From NCBI RefSeq assembly GCF_024139115.2, contig NC_085139.1, positions 256,683,679-256,747,678 of the forward strand: a stretch of DNA of 64,000 nucleotides. The letters are read 5' to 3'. The notes beneath the pieces were generated by a model that did not search any database, had not been told where the DNA came from, and saw only the letters and a program-made list of their open reading frames with translations. The position numbers were made by a program, and so were the translations under genes. Below, piece after piece: positions 45,370 to 55,849 of the stretch (within the stretch, counting starts at the first letter, position 1; each line of letters begins with the position of its first letter). The stretch comes from Armigeres subalbatus. Taxonomy: Eukaryota > Arthropoda > Insecta > Diptera > Culicidae.

Positions 45370-45918
45370 GAGAAAGTAGAGAATTAGTTTGGATTAGTCT
45401 CACTCATCTATACTTATGTAAGGTAACAGGTGGCATTTTAGGCAGGATCCAATTCCCGATATGGTCTCAAAAGATACAGAAATTTTGTCAACCCCTCGGT
45501 ATTTTTTTTAAATCTTTATTATCGGGATTGTTTATGTTTTATGAGTTCATCACGTTACTCCTCGGTAATTGTGGTGTGTGCTTACTCGAGAATTTGCGAC
45601 GCAGCTAGTTGAAATTGAGCTTAAAGATTGACTTTAGAGGGGTGTGCCATAGCGCAATAGCCGGGCGGAATACCTGCCGTTATTCCATCTTACATCCTAT
45701 CATCATGCTCATATCTCACTTTTCGAGCTCTATGCGATCCTTTCTTCCAGAATTTTTTATGTTTTCAATCCAAATTGCATGCCAAAAAAAGGAAAAAATA
45801 TTGTTTTCAAACCATCATTTATTTAGAAGGCTCATTTGCCGTGAAGCGTTACAGAACCGAAATCATGTTTATTTAATGCAAATTTACATGATTCTTGTAC
45901 AATAATTTAGTTTAATTA
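45370..45918. other. Intron or 5' flank of the host gene
   Basis: No repeat recognised. The 98-codon plus-strand ORF at 45,609-45,905 lacks any known motif. Confidence 0.35.
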
Positions 45919-45943
45919 NNNNNNNNNNNNNNNNNNNNNNNNN
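45919..45943. other. Assembly gap (25 N)
   Basis: Twenty-five N bases. Sequence close to it may carry assembly errors, which matters for the broken frames in the host-gene exons. Confidence 1.
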
Positions 45944-46740
45944 TATGTTCATCCCATAAAATACCAAGTAGTAAAAACATTTTTGTAATTTTAGGCAGTG
46001 ACCATTCACGTTAGCGAGAAGAACGACGAGATTAATGATGTATTTATTTCGTTTAGAGGACCTTAAGCTATTTGTAGGATATCCAACATCGTGAAAGTTT
46101 CAAAATCTATCCTACTATCACATAATTACAAATAGTTAGTGATTATCCCTTTATTTCAACTCATGCGAAAGTGGTTTTCTTTCATTCCATTTGCAACGAT
46201 AAAAGTAAATATGAGGTCGGATTTTTTTTGCTGTTGTTCAGAATATCCTAAATATCCTAATTTAGCTAAGCAATTCCTAAAATATTGTCAAATCTAATCC
46301 AAGTCAGTATGATTCGAAGACCTTAAGTGTGATTATTTTAATTGGATTGGCTTTTAACGATGACGTGTAAATCAACCTAGCAACATCCCATATGAATCAA
46401 ATAACAATCGCAATCTGTTTCAAATAATGAATTTCACTGTGAGTAACTAGTAACTAGATCAGTATTATCTTTATTTTGAAGATCACATGAATCAGCTGTT
46501 ATTTTACACTACTCAAAGTCAATCAGATTTTTGAAGTAAAACATACGCTCATACTTTTCATCAATATCAAGCCACCCCATTGAGAACTACTGCCTTTACG
46601 CGTTTTTCTTTTTTGGCAATCGAACGAGATCTCTCGTCTCGCATTACATATTTCTGAGCGACGACGCGACATAGTCAATCACACAAGTCTCGCAGCGCGT
46701 GCGACATTGTTCCCCTCTGGTGTGCGGCATCATCTCGAAC
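45944..46740. other. No recognisable feature
   Basis: AT-rich, no repeat or coding signal; it precedes a candidate promoter. Confidence 0.35.
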
Positions 46741-46745
46741 CGAAA

Positions 46746-46815
46746 GTTATAAATATATCTTTGTATCGGGCCACAGGGCTAGTCTGGTTTAAGCTTTCGG
46801 TCGCGATCGCGTGCA
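46746..46815 (+). promoter_or_regulatory. Candidate TATA promoter
   Basis: TATAAATATA starts near 46,748. About 30 bases on lies GGGCTAGTCTGG (initiator-like), then CGGTCGCGATCGCG and AAGACG, similar in type to downstream promoter motifs. The region is more GC-rich than its surroundings and free of known TEs. Purely motif-based. Confidence 0.35.
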
Positions 46816-47231
46816 AGACGTTGGATCCTGGACATCGGAAACATAAGAGATCAATTTTGGCTTTGAAGTTGGGTGTTCTCGTTACGCGCGTGGTAGACGC
46901 CATCGAAGTACCGCGTGTCGAAAATTCAAAATTTGTTGACAGATCGAATCAACGAATCGCCAGTGGATGTGAGAATCTTCTGCAACACTTTGCTGAAGGC
47001 TGGCCCAGTGTAGTTTCGGTGCCGACCCGGAAGAGGATTTACAATTCTAATAGGCCAGTCAATAAACGAAACGGAAGCGTGCGGTGATCATTGCGCATAA
47101 TTCCATTTTGTCGCTGAGATAAATCAGAATTTTGGAAATTATTGTTGATTTGTGTTGATTCGTCAACGAACCGCTGGCAATCATGCTTGAGGCTACAGTG
47201 AAGAAGCTTCGTGCTGTCTAAGGTAGTGAAA

Positions 47232-47297
47232 ATGTTACTTTTCTCTCCGATTACCATTATTTTGGTCACGATGATAGCGGGCGCTGTATGTACATAA
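47232..47297 (+). CDS. Signal-peptide-like mini-ORF, possible first coding exon
   Basis: ATG at 47,232 opens MLLFSPITIILVTMIAGAV, a strong signal-peptide-like hydrophobic stretch, but a TAA follows after 21 codons. Just beyond the stop, in a shifted frame, comes NGAPAGNDRKIPDRQ-type sequence and a donor-like GTGAGC near 47,388. An acceptor-like TACTAATTTCAG at about 47,973 precedes a 61-codon ORF. This could be a secreted-peptide gene with a frameshift, or coincidence. Confidence 0.25.
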   Translation: MLLFSPITIILVTMIAGAVCT

Positions 47298-47973
47298 ACG
47301 GCGCGCCAGCTGGTAACGATCGAAAAATTCCGGACCGCCAGCATCCGCTGCTGGGAACAGTCTGCACATCAACGTGGATCACGACGGTGAGCGAATGAAT
47401 TTAAATCTTTGTCAACAATGATCAGGATTGAAAATGAAAATTGGTGACATATTGGACCGAACTGGACTACGACTAAACAGTTAGAAATTAAGTTTGGAAC
47501 TTCATGAATATTTATTCTTAAATAATTTTGCGCAATAAATGAAAGAAATTTAGATTGTTCTTATGGAAGTGGATACATTTATGACCATAGGAATATTTCA
47601 AATAAAATTGAAAATGTTCCAACGATTAATTTTCCGTTAGAATAAAGTAGCAAAATTTTTCAATAATCTCGTTTTATAAACTAAACCACTTTCGAAAAAT
47701 TTCATAAAATTAGACCAAGAGTGCTAAATATTGGACGTCAATCAAATCTATACACTTATACGTATGTGCAAAATTTAAAAAAAAGCCACCTCCTCAGTTT
47801 TGTTTATCTTAATTTTCGAATTTTAAACTGTACCAGTTTCACACCACCTTTTCAGTTAAGAAAATCTTTATTCGAATGGAAACCGAAATCAGAACTAAGT
47901 ATTCTTCTTCTTCTAAGTAATGATTTTCTCCCAAACATGTAAATCTTTGTTTTGATCAGGTTACTAATTTCAG

Positions 47974-48172
47974 ATGCGGATATCAAATGTCTAATAAAGC
48001 TCACGTCAATCCGTCTCTTAGCACATCAAAATCCTGTTTGCTACCGAATGCTGCTGATTCGTCGCATTTCTTCTGCTGGGAGAACGTTCTTCCACGAGCA
48101 TCTATGCCACAACTAGACTTGTGCGCCGCCGCCGCCGCCGATGATTTAGGGTTGGTGCGGCACCGATCATAA
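47974..48172 (+). CDS. Possible second exon / hypothetical ORF
   Basis: Follows the acceptor-like TACTAATTTCAG. The open frame (MSNKAHVNPSLSTSKSCLLP, from 47,987, to DDLGLVRHRS and stop) includes a (GCC)5 run giving five alanines. No domain is recognised. Its only support is the splice-like boundary and absence of TE similarity. Confidence 0.2.
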
Positions 48173-48423
48173 TTTGCCGATGACTAATCGAAAAAAAAAT
48201 CAATTAACTTGAGTCGAGTCGAGAATCGATTCTGTAAATACGTATCTGTGAAGCAATTCAACGTGGTGGTTCATAAATGTTGTTAAGGTGGAACTCGTCA
48301 GAATTCAATTTCAAATCTACCTCAAGCGATGGTGTCTCTAAGTCGAGAATGACACACTTGTCTTGGTTAATTAATTGTTGAGATTTGGAATGAGGCTCCA
48401 TCTAGTAAAATAAAATAATTCTA

Positions 48424-48533
48424 GATAACATTTGAAAAGGGCGTAAGCAAATTTATTCCTTCTGATTCTTCGTCCACGTATAAGAATCAGAAGGAATAAG
48501 TACCTTTACTCTCAAATGTTGTCTAGAATTGTT
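48424..48533. mobile_element. GAYCAACATTTGAAAAGG MITE, 110-bp complete copy
   Basis: TA at 48,422-48,423 and 48,534-48,535. The left arm GATAACATTTGAAAAGGGCG, then TTTATTCCTTCTGATTCTT, pairs with the right arm AAGAATCAGAAGGAATAA, then CAAATGTTGTC. It is almost entirely palindromic. It is the intact-type relative of the element that hosts the 51.3-61.8 kb nest. Confidence 0.85.
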
Positions 48534-48539
48534 AAACTG

Positions 48540-49130
48540 ATCTTCGGAATTCGTCTAAGCCAGGACCTCATTCAGTCGGGTACCTAAATTTGTAGGTGAC
48601 TCGCAAAATATGGGGTCTGTATACATGCCAAAATCGCCCCATTCTTTTAGGATCTGCCATTGGTGTAGGCAAATCATTGCATCTCAGGAGTTTCAAGTTA
48701 AGTAGCATATTAATTATTTAACAATATTTACTTTCTTTATCTATCAAAATAATCCAAAGCCACTTATTTAATAAGCTTTCCTTGTTTTTAGATTTGTGCT
48801 ATTAGGACAATTATTTGACAAACCAATTTAGCAAAATAATTAAATCCCTACTGTGAATGCTTTTCCATTGTTTGTCCCGAGTAACTAGTTTTTATATTGA
48901 AATCAATTTTGTACGATTGCAAAACCACTTGGTATATTGCGAGCATCAGTTGAAAACGCTTCTTCTTTTCATATTTACTGCCATTGTAACTCAGAACTGG
49001 GATGCTGTCGCCTCGCTGCCTCAACCAACCAGTGATTGTTAGATTTTCTAACAATTATGTATAACAACCTACCAAAACCCTTATAAAAACTGGGCATATG
49101 CAAAAATTCTAGATTTTGTACAATTATAGA
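48540..49130. other. No recognisable feature
   Basis: AT-rich. ORFs at 48,848-49,054 on both strands overlap each other and are not credible. Confidence 0.35.
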
Positions 49131-49460
49131 AAATTCTAATTCTTGGAGTTTCTGAGAATATTCGAAGCATCTTGACACTTCTTTTAAGAATTCCTTCGAA
49201 ATTATCTGCAAATTTCTCCAAAATTATCTTAATCCTTAACAAATTTCTTTCTGCATAAGGAATTCCTTCGGAAGTTTATTTAACAATCGCTCTGAAAAAT
49301 TCTTTAAGAATTTCTTAACAAATTCCATTAGAAGCTTCATCGAAAATTGGTTAGAACTCCTTCATTTTTTAAGCAATGCCTTCAAAAACTTCCTTATTCT
49401 TCCTCCTTCTTTTGAAATTTCTTCAGCATTATTCCATGAATTCCTCAAATAAATTAGCAT
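49131..49460. repeat. Very degenerate GAATTC/TTCC-type repeat
   Basis: Recurrent AAGAATTCCTTCG, GGAATTCCTTCGGAAG and AAATTCTTTAAGAATTTC motifs at roughly 24-30-base spacing look like a heavily decayed relative of the 24-bp satellite. The assignment is tentative. Confidence 0.4.
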
Positions 49461-49910
49461 TAGCATTTAGCAGTTCGCACAAATTCGTAGGTGGTACAAG
49501 CCAAGACTATTGTATGAGAGTAGCATCACTTTCATCCGTTACCACAGATATTGATTTGAGACAATCACTATCTCTTAGATGGAAGCAATGCATTCTCCAA
49601 TAGTAGAGATCTGTCCTGCCACGCCCTTGCGAATGCTGAGGAAGGGAAGGATGGTTTGTTGACACCTACTTAAGAAAGATGCAGAGAACTCTACGACCTC
49701 TCATGATGCCACGGGAGGTTTTGGGATTGTGTTGGGTTGGGTTGGGTTGTGTTGTGGAAGGTTATAACAGTAGGAATCGTTTTGGTATAACACGAAACAC
49801 AGAAAGAACTAATATAGAAATACAAAGTAGGACAAGGACAGCCTGGAATTGAACCCACGACCTCCTGCTTATAAGGCAGAAGCGGTGACCATTAGACCAC
49901 GAGCTTGTCT
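49461..49910 (-). mobile_element. tRNA-headed SINE, copy B, with TTGGG expansion
   Basis: Same element and orientation as 31,056-31,479. The tRNA-like head is at 49,910-49,836 with a better B box (GGTCGTGGGTTCAATTCC). Relative to copy A it carries an insertion of repeated TTGGG at 49,730-49,756. The 3' end is TTAGCATTAGCATT-type on the plus strand. Confidence 0.75.
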
Positions 49911-51270
49911 TGACCCCATAATTCTGCAAATACGTAACTTTACCCGAAAAACTCGGGGTTTTGGTCGAGGTTATGGAATACAATGATACAGTACGAAAGG
50001 AACGGCATTTAGAGTGCCTAAGTACACAGCAAATAATTTTGAAAATTCAACGACGTGTAAAATTGCAGCTTATCCCATCAAACGAATTAAAATTCGATAT
50101 TCAATTTGATTGAATTTTACAAGCAAACACCGTTTAAATTGATTTCGATTTAAGAGACAAGTGAGATCGATTGAATGTTACATTTATTTGCATGCTCCAA
50201 TCATGTGCATGAAAATACATTTAAAATCACAACATATTTTTATCTGTGTAATTACAATGCTGGTGTTCACTTAGCTGTGGCGATGTTTCACATCTGTAAC
50301 GATAATATTTTCTTGGGAGACAACGACTGAGGAAAACATACGAAAGGGATTAACAACAGACATTTAAATGACCAACAAGAGGAAGACATTCGTGATGGAG
50401 TACAACAAACAAGCGGTAGTGGTAAAACTTATTAATCGATTTTGTTAAGAAAATTATTTGAGCTTTTTAGCGGAATGTCTTCACTTGTCATAAGACGAGT
50501 TTGTACAATCCCATTTAATTCCACCACTTAATTGTACCTTGACAGATACCTATTTCGACCTCAACAGTAAGGTCGTCTTCAGTGTCTCGTACTTAACTCG
50601 ACTTGTTGAGTTGGAGGGTTTTGTTTGAGGAACATCTCGAGGTTGTCAATGACCAAAGGATTGAGAACCTCTCAACGGATGAGGAACCGAAGAGATAATT
50701 CCGCGAAACGATTTGTCAGAGGCACCGACCAGTTAGTCATAACTTACAAATAACAAAACTTGTAATAATTTTGTTATAAATTCTCTGTCAAAATGGAGGA
50801 AAGGCAATTTCATGATCGACATAACATGATTATAACATAATGTGTTATGTTTATTTTTACCGAAAAAATCAGAAGAGTTATATACAAGATACGACCGCCC
50901 TACGTAAACTACGTAAAGCAGATCATAAGATATTAATTTCCCAAGGTAAGGCGGCTTATTAACTATTTAGGGGAAGATCCCCCAGCGCAAGACACCTCCC
51001 AATACCGGAAACTTCTTGAAACGATACTTGCAGAGCTCCCTCCTTTGCTTATTAAGTACAAAAGGAAGCAATTGAAAAGGCTTTTAATGGCATGGGATAT
51101 CAGTGGTAGTGGGTGGTAGCTTTGTACAAAATTTGAAATTGAATAAAAATGCTTAAAATTTTGATATTTCGCGTTATTTTAGATGGTTTGAACCAACAAT
51201 ATTAAAATCAATCTAATGCATTCTGATTATGTGAAGATGGTCCATACTAGCCATATTTTAAATAATGATG
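49911..51270. other. Intergenic with one dispersed repeat
   Basis: About 50,520-50,720 (CCTATTTCGACCTCAACAGT, then AAGGTCGTCTTCAGTGTCTC) is a repeat I associate with mosquito interspersed elements, with no ORF. Elsewhere AT-rich; the short palindrome TACGTAAACTACGTA is at about 50,901. No gene recognised. Confidence 0.35.
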
Positions 51271-51521
51271 ATGATTTCTAGACCAACATTTGAAAAGGAC
51301 GTAACAGTCAAAATTTATTCCTTCTGATTCCTCGTCTACATATATATAGCTGTCAGCGCCGTAGCGTGTGGTTGGCCAGGTTGGCCCCCGCCAAGGGCGC
51401 CAGGTCTTAGGGGGGCGCCGAAATCCAGAATTGAACTACATATAGGAAATGATGACATAAATCTCATCAAGGTTTTTTACGCGGTTGGATGGATACCACT
51501 AGAGGCCTCTAGAACCACTTA

Positions 51522-53804
51522 TGTCGAATTCGTTTTTAAAAAGTTCCAACCTAGGTTGGAACCAGTTCCAACCTAAGTGCTGTCAAAGTGTTTTTTTATT
51601 CGCTCAGGTTGGAACTAGGTTCGCACTAGATCCAACCCCAAAGCTGTCGGGTTCGCACTGTGTTGTTTCACGGTTTCGCACCAGGTTCACCAATACAACT
51701 GCACTTCAACTGTCAAAACCATATGAGTGGAATAAACAAGCCGAAGGGAAATGCAAACCAGAGTAAAAACGAAACTGTTTGTGCATTTAATAAAGAATGC
51801 GCATCGAAAGCCGTTTTACGGAAATTTTTATTCTTTATGATAGTTGTCTACATTTGCATTATATTTAAAATCCCTTAGGACTTTTTTCAGTAATCCCAGG
51901 ATAATTTGTTTTAAACGGAAATATTATGAGCCTTCGATAATTCAAATTGCAATTTGTTCTAAAATTCCCCCTTTAATTATTTATTTAAATAGTTCTTCAA
52001 AAAATCATACGGAAATTCTTCAAAGAATTCTTATAATTCTTTCAGGTATTCCTCCTTGAAGTCTTGTATGCATTCCATTGCGAATTCTTCCAAGAATGTA
52101 TTAGAGCAATATTTCAGGCATTCCTTCATAATTTTTTTCCAGAAGTTCATCTGGAAATTCCTCCAAGAGTTCCTACGAAATTTCTTCCAAGAATTTCTCT
52201 GGAAGTTCCTCCAGGAATTCCTCTGGAAGTTTCTCCAGGAATTCCTCTGGAAGATCCTCCAGGAATTCCTTCGGAAGCTCCTCCAGGAATTCCTTCGGAA
52301 GTTCCTCCAGGAATCCTCCTGAAGTTCCTCCAGGAATTCCTCCGGTAGCTTATCCAGGAATCCCACCAGCTATTCTTCCAGGTATTCCTCCGGAACATCC
52401 TTCAGAAGTACCTCCGGAAGTCCATCCAGAAATTTCTCCGGAAGTTCCTTCGGAAGTTCTTTCAGAAGTTCCTCCGGAAATTTTTCCCGAAATTCCATCA
52501 GGAATTCCTTCGGATGTTCCTTCAATCATTTTCCCGGATGTTCTTTCAGAAGCTCTTTCAGGAATTGCTCCGAAAGCTCCCCCACGAATTTCTCCGGAGG
52601 TATTTCTGGAGGGACTTCCTGAGAAATTTCGGTAGGGACTTCCGAAGGAATTTTTGGAGGGACTTCTGGAGGTATTCCTGGAGGAACTTTCGGAGGAACT
52701 GCTAGAGAAACTTCCGGAATGAATTTTTGGAGGAACCACCGGAAGAATTCTTGGAGGAACAGCTGGAGCAATTCCTGGAGGACCTTTCTGAGGAATTCCT
52801 GGGAGAACTTCCGGAGGAATTCCTGGAGGAACTACCGGAGGAATTTCTGGAGGAATTTGCGGAGGAATTTCTGGAGGAACTTCCTGAGAAATTTTTGGAG
52901 GAAGTTCTAGAGGAATTTATGGTGGAACTTCCGGAGGAATTCCTGGAGGAACTTCCTGACAAATTCCTGAAGGAAGTTCTAGAGGAATTCCTGGAAGAAT
53001 CTCTGGAAAAACTTCCGGAAGACTCCCTGGAGGAACTTCCAGAGGAATTTCTGGAGGAACTTTCGGAGGAATTCTTGGAGGAACTTCCGGAGGAACCACC
53101 GGAGAAATACCTGGAGGAAATTCAGGAGGAACTTCCGGAGGAATTCCTGACGGTATTTCTGGAGGAATTCCTAAATGAATTTGAGTAGGATTTCGTGAAT
53201 GAATTTCCAAATGAATTACTTCCGGAAGAAGTTTTGAAGTATTTTTGGGAGGAATTCCTGAAGAAATTTTCAAAGGAATTCCTGAAGGAATGTACCAAAG
53301 ATTCTCTGAAGGAACTTCCGAAGGAAATTTTTAAGGAACTTCGGAACTTTCCTAACGAACTCCCGAGCTCCGAACGTAACTTCAGGAAGAAAAGGAACTT
53401 CTGAATAGATTCCTGAAGAAATTTCCGAAGGAATACCTGAAGAAACATCCGGATGAATTCCGGAAAGAAACTCCAAGTAAATGCCTGCAAGAACTTGCGG
53501 AGGAATTCCTGAAGAACCGAAAAGGAACAGAGAATCTGGGGTATATATATCAATCCAAAAGTAAATTTCGTATTTCGAGAAAATCAGAGCGCGTACTTGA
53601 TCATTTTTATCATGATCTGATTCGCTGTGGCCCACAAACAGCCAGTGCACTGGTAAAGTCCGGCATGGTGTCGATCATATGTTTCGAATCAAAACAAACA
53701 CGATGCCACGCCCACCACCATATCCAATGACAGATGAAACTGAAAACGTTTTTTTATTCAGGGTTCGGGTTGGCACTGACCCAGGTTTAAAAACGAATTC
53801 GACA
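51522..53804. mobile_element. TTA-flanked TIR element carrying inverted 24-bp repeat arms
   Basis: The 19-bp perfect termini TGTCGAATTCGTTTTTAAA are inverted, with TTA at 51,519-51,521 and 53,805-53,807. A 3-bp TTA duplication is typical of PIF/Harbinger. The interior is mostly the 24-bp repeat in two opposed blocks meeting near 52,590-52,600. Both sides between tip and array contain GTTTTTTTATTC plus GGTTGG-rich sequence, in direct orientation. No transposase. The layout resembles Foldback elements, whose inverted arms are made of short tandem repeats. Confidence 0.82.
52040..53520. repeat. 24-bp satellite array in two inverted halves
   Basis: 52,040-52,590 is in reverse orientation (TTCCTCCAGGAATTCCTC type) and 52,600-53,520 forward (GAGGAATTCCTGGAGGAAC type). 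Units are diverged, many as GGAGGAATTCCTGGAGGAAC. The switch point is around CGAATTTCTCCGGAGGTATT. ORFs on both strands (EFLEELPE and NSWRNFRR types) are by-products. Confidence 0.9.
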
Positions 53805-53807
53805 TTA

Positions 53808-55199
53808 AATTTTCTCCGATTTTTTCGTGATTTTTTGTGGTGAGGTTAATTCCTTGTTTTATTGATGCTGAGGGTCTCGATCGGCTAAAATTAAACCGTG
53901 TTAAAAGCCTTGGTATATTCTCAAATTTATCGGTTCAAAGTGTTTTAGATTCAAGCTTTTAATAGGCGTTTCCCTTGGGGACTACATCCGCAATCAACCG
54001 TTTGACTAATTTTCGAAAGGCCTTTTGCCGTCAATAACTGATACAGATAACAGAACGCAGGCTCAAGGAGCATCTTCACTGACTATTTTTTTTTTATCAT
54101 TTACCTGATGAAGAAGCAGGTGAAAATAGAAAGGAACAGGAAATATAAATGAAAAGAAGATTGGAACAAGTTTCTGAGGAGGAAGCCCTTGAAGACTTAA
54201 ACATGCCAAAGGCAAAACACAAAGTAGACTGTAAAAAACGCGTATAATTTTCGTTCGTGAATAATAAATCAAAGCCGTTTCCGAATAACAGATGTAGTGA
54301 TAGGGAGTTCAATCGCATTTGATCCTGTGAAATTTTCGATTCCTTTAAACCAGACCATTGTATAAGGGTGAAAAAACATACAAAGGCGTTCAATATTCGA
54401 TGGTATTTTAAATTTGATTTTTTTTCTTTTGGGTGTATATAATCTGGTAACTAAAGCGTTACGAGGCACTTTTCTAAAGACATGCTGAATACGAGAATCT
54501 GCATCGAGGGATCTCAGTAATGATGGCAACCGATCTATTTCAAAGTTGATATTTATTGGTCAAGTCAACTAATGCCACCAAACTACCGAAAGGCCCACTC
54601 TAGGAATTGATATATCTTGATCCAAATAGGCCCGGAGTTGTCTCTTTTATACGACTTGGTCAAATCACTATTCTTACCTTCTACCAATTCTCTCCAAATT
54701 GAATTTCATTTAAAGTCCAGTAGTTCTACTAGTTTGCTTCCTCAGTCTGAAGAATAAGGACGATGGTTTTTTACTTGTCCGACGTTGCAGCTGTTGTATG
54801 TTAGAAAACAAACCCAATCTTGAAATCACTTTTCCAAATTTTTACAAAAAGCAAGCATGAAAGCACCCTCTCCACCACTGATCAAAGTGGTTTACAATTA
54901 AGTTGTAGTCAAAAAGGCTACATCTAATCGGCCGAAACGTCGGGCATTTTTAAAAAACATCGTCCTGATTTTTTAGACTGAGAAAGTCAAGTTCCGAGTA
55001 TTAGATCTTATCCAGCCGAAAAACACCCTACCCTAACACCATGAGTCAAGTAGTTCTTTCGAACCACCGACCAAGGTCTAATGCCGATTCCAAAGGTCAT
55101 TCAATCCACTCCAAAGTAGGGTTCCTCTTGTTGCGACTACGTCCGAAAGTGATTCAATCGCTGACCGGCACAGTTGAGAGATGGATTTTATTGGCCTAG
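53808..55199. other. Interior of the hAT-like element, non-coding
   Basis: No transposase motif. GGCCGAAACGTCGGGCAT near 54,930 and scattered A/T tracts are all I see; the minus-strand ORFs at 54,063-54,529 lack known domains. Confidence 0.4.
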
Positions 55200-55273
55200 C
55201 TAGATCCACTAGTGCGTGAATTCACAAGGAAGTCTGGATTTTGTGTCAGTAACACACGCACTACTGGATCTAG
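55200..55273. repeat. 74-bp hairpin with 19-bp arms
   Basis: CTAGATCCACTAGTGCGTG and CACGCACTACTGGATCTAG are inverted with one mismatch around a 36-base loop. Possibly a very small MITE. Confidence 0.6.
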
Positions 55274-55544
55274 TTTTTTTTATTTGCATAGGTTTATTTA
55301 ATAATCTTTCAGAAAATCGTTGAAATTTCTATAAAAGGGATTTTTAGAAATGTTCTGGCCTTTTTTTAAAATCCTTCATTCATAAAGCAAACATTTATTA
55401 AATCCACCACGCAAAAATGTTGATTTAAAAAAAACAGCTCTTATCATGTCATTTGTTTTGAACATGCATGAAAGTAAGGGGCGCCCAATAACGGTTTCGC
55501 CAAGGGCGCTGGGAGTCCACGCTACGGCTCTGATAGCTGTATAT

Positions 55545-55720
55545 TGTGGGGTTTGAGTATATTACCATCAGCGTGTGATTATACATCAACACCTCAGCGT
55601 GTCGACAAGTGCGCAGCAAGCCATGACTCGGCCTCTTCTGGTCAGACCTCCGCAGCGTGCACACGCACCCATGGAGAGCTGCTGTCACAACAATTCGCTC
55701 CGGCCATTTGGGGCCACACA
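55545..55720 (+). repeat. 5' LTR, 176 bp
   Basis: TGTGGGG...CCACACA. Identical to 61,525-61,700. The apparent ORFs in it (81 and 60 codons) are shared with the other LTR and have no domain. Confidence 0.92.
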
Positions 55721-55722
55721 TT

Positions 55723-55741
55723 TTGGCGATCCTGCCAGGAG
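55723..55741 (+). promoter_or_regulatory. Candidate tRNA primer-binding site
   Basis: TTGGCGATCCTGCCAGGAG immediately follows the LTR, in the position and with the TGGCGAnCxTGxCAGGA form common in insect LTR retrotransposons. The priming tRNA is not determined. Confidence 0.6.
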
Positions 55742-55849
55742 ATTTGTTGGATCCTGACGCTGATTTCAAAAGGTAAGTTGAATCGGTAATGTGCTAATGT
55801 GTTAAAATATCTGATAATTAAAAAAAAACACAAGGCAAAGGGTTGTATT

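Larger units (their letters stand above)
51352..55532. mobile_element. hAT-like element, 4,181 bp, TSD ATAGCTGT
   Basis: The left end CAGCGCCGTAGCGTG and right end CACGCTACGGCTCTG are inverted repeats with one mismatch over 15 bases. Subterminal CGCCAAGGGCGC and GGGGCGCC motifs occur at both ends. The perfect 8-bp TSD ATAGCTGT lies at 51,344-51,351 and 55,533-55,540. Internal ORFs (54,063-54,529 minus) show no hAT transposase signature, so it is non-autonomous. It carries the TTA-flanked element at 51,522-53,804 and a hairpin at 55,200-55,273. Confidence 0.9.

Noticed and set aside
49730..49756. Telomere-like TTGGG repeats
   Set aside because: A few imperfect units inside a SINE copy; an interstitial microsatellite, not a telomere.
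54063..54529. hAT transposase in the 51,352-55,532 element
   Set aside because: Neither minus-strand ORF shows a hAT dimerisation or catalytic motif.
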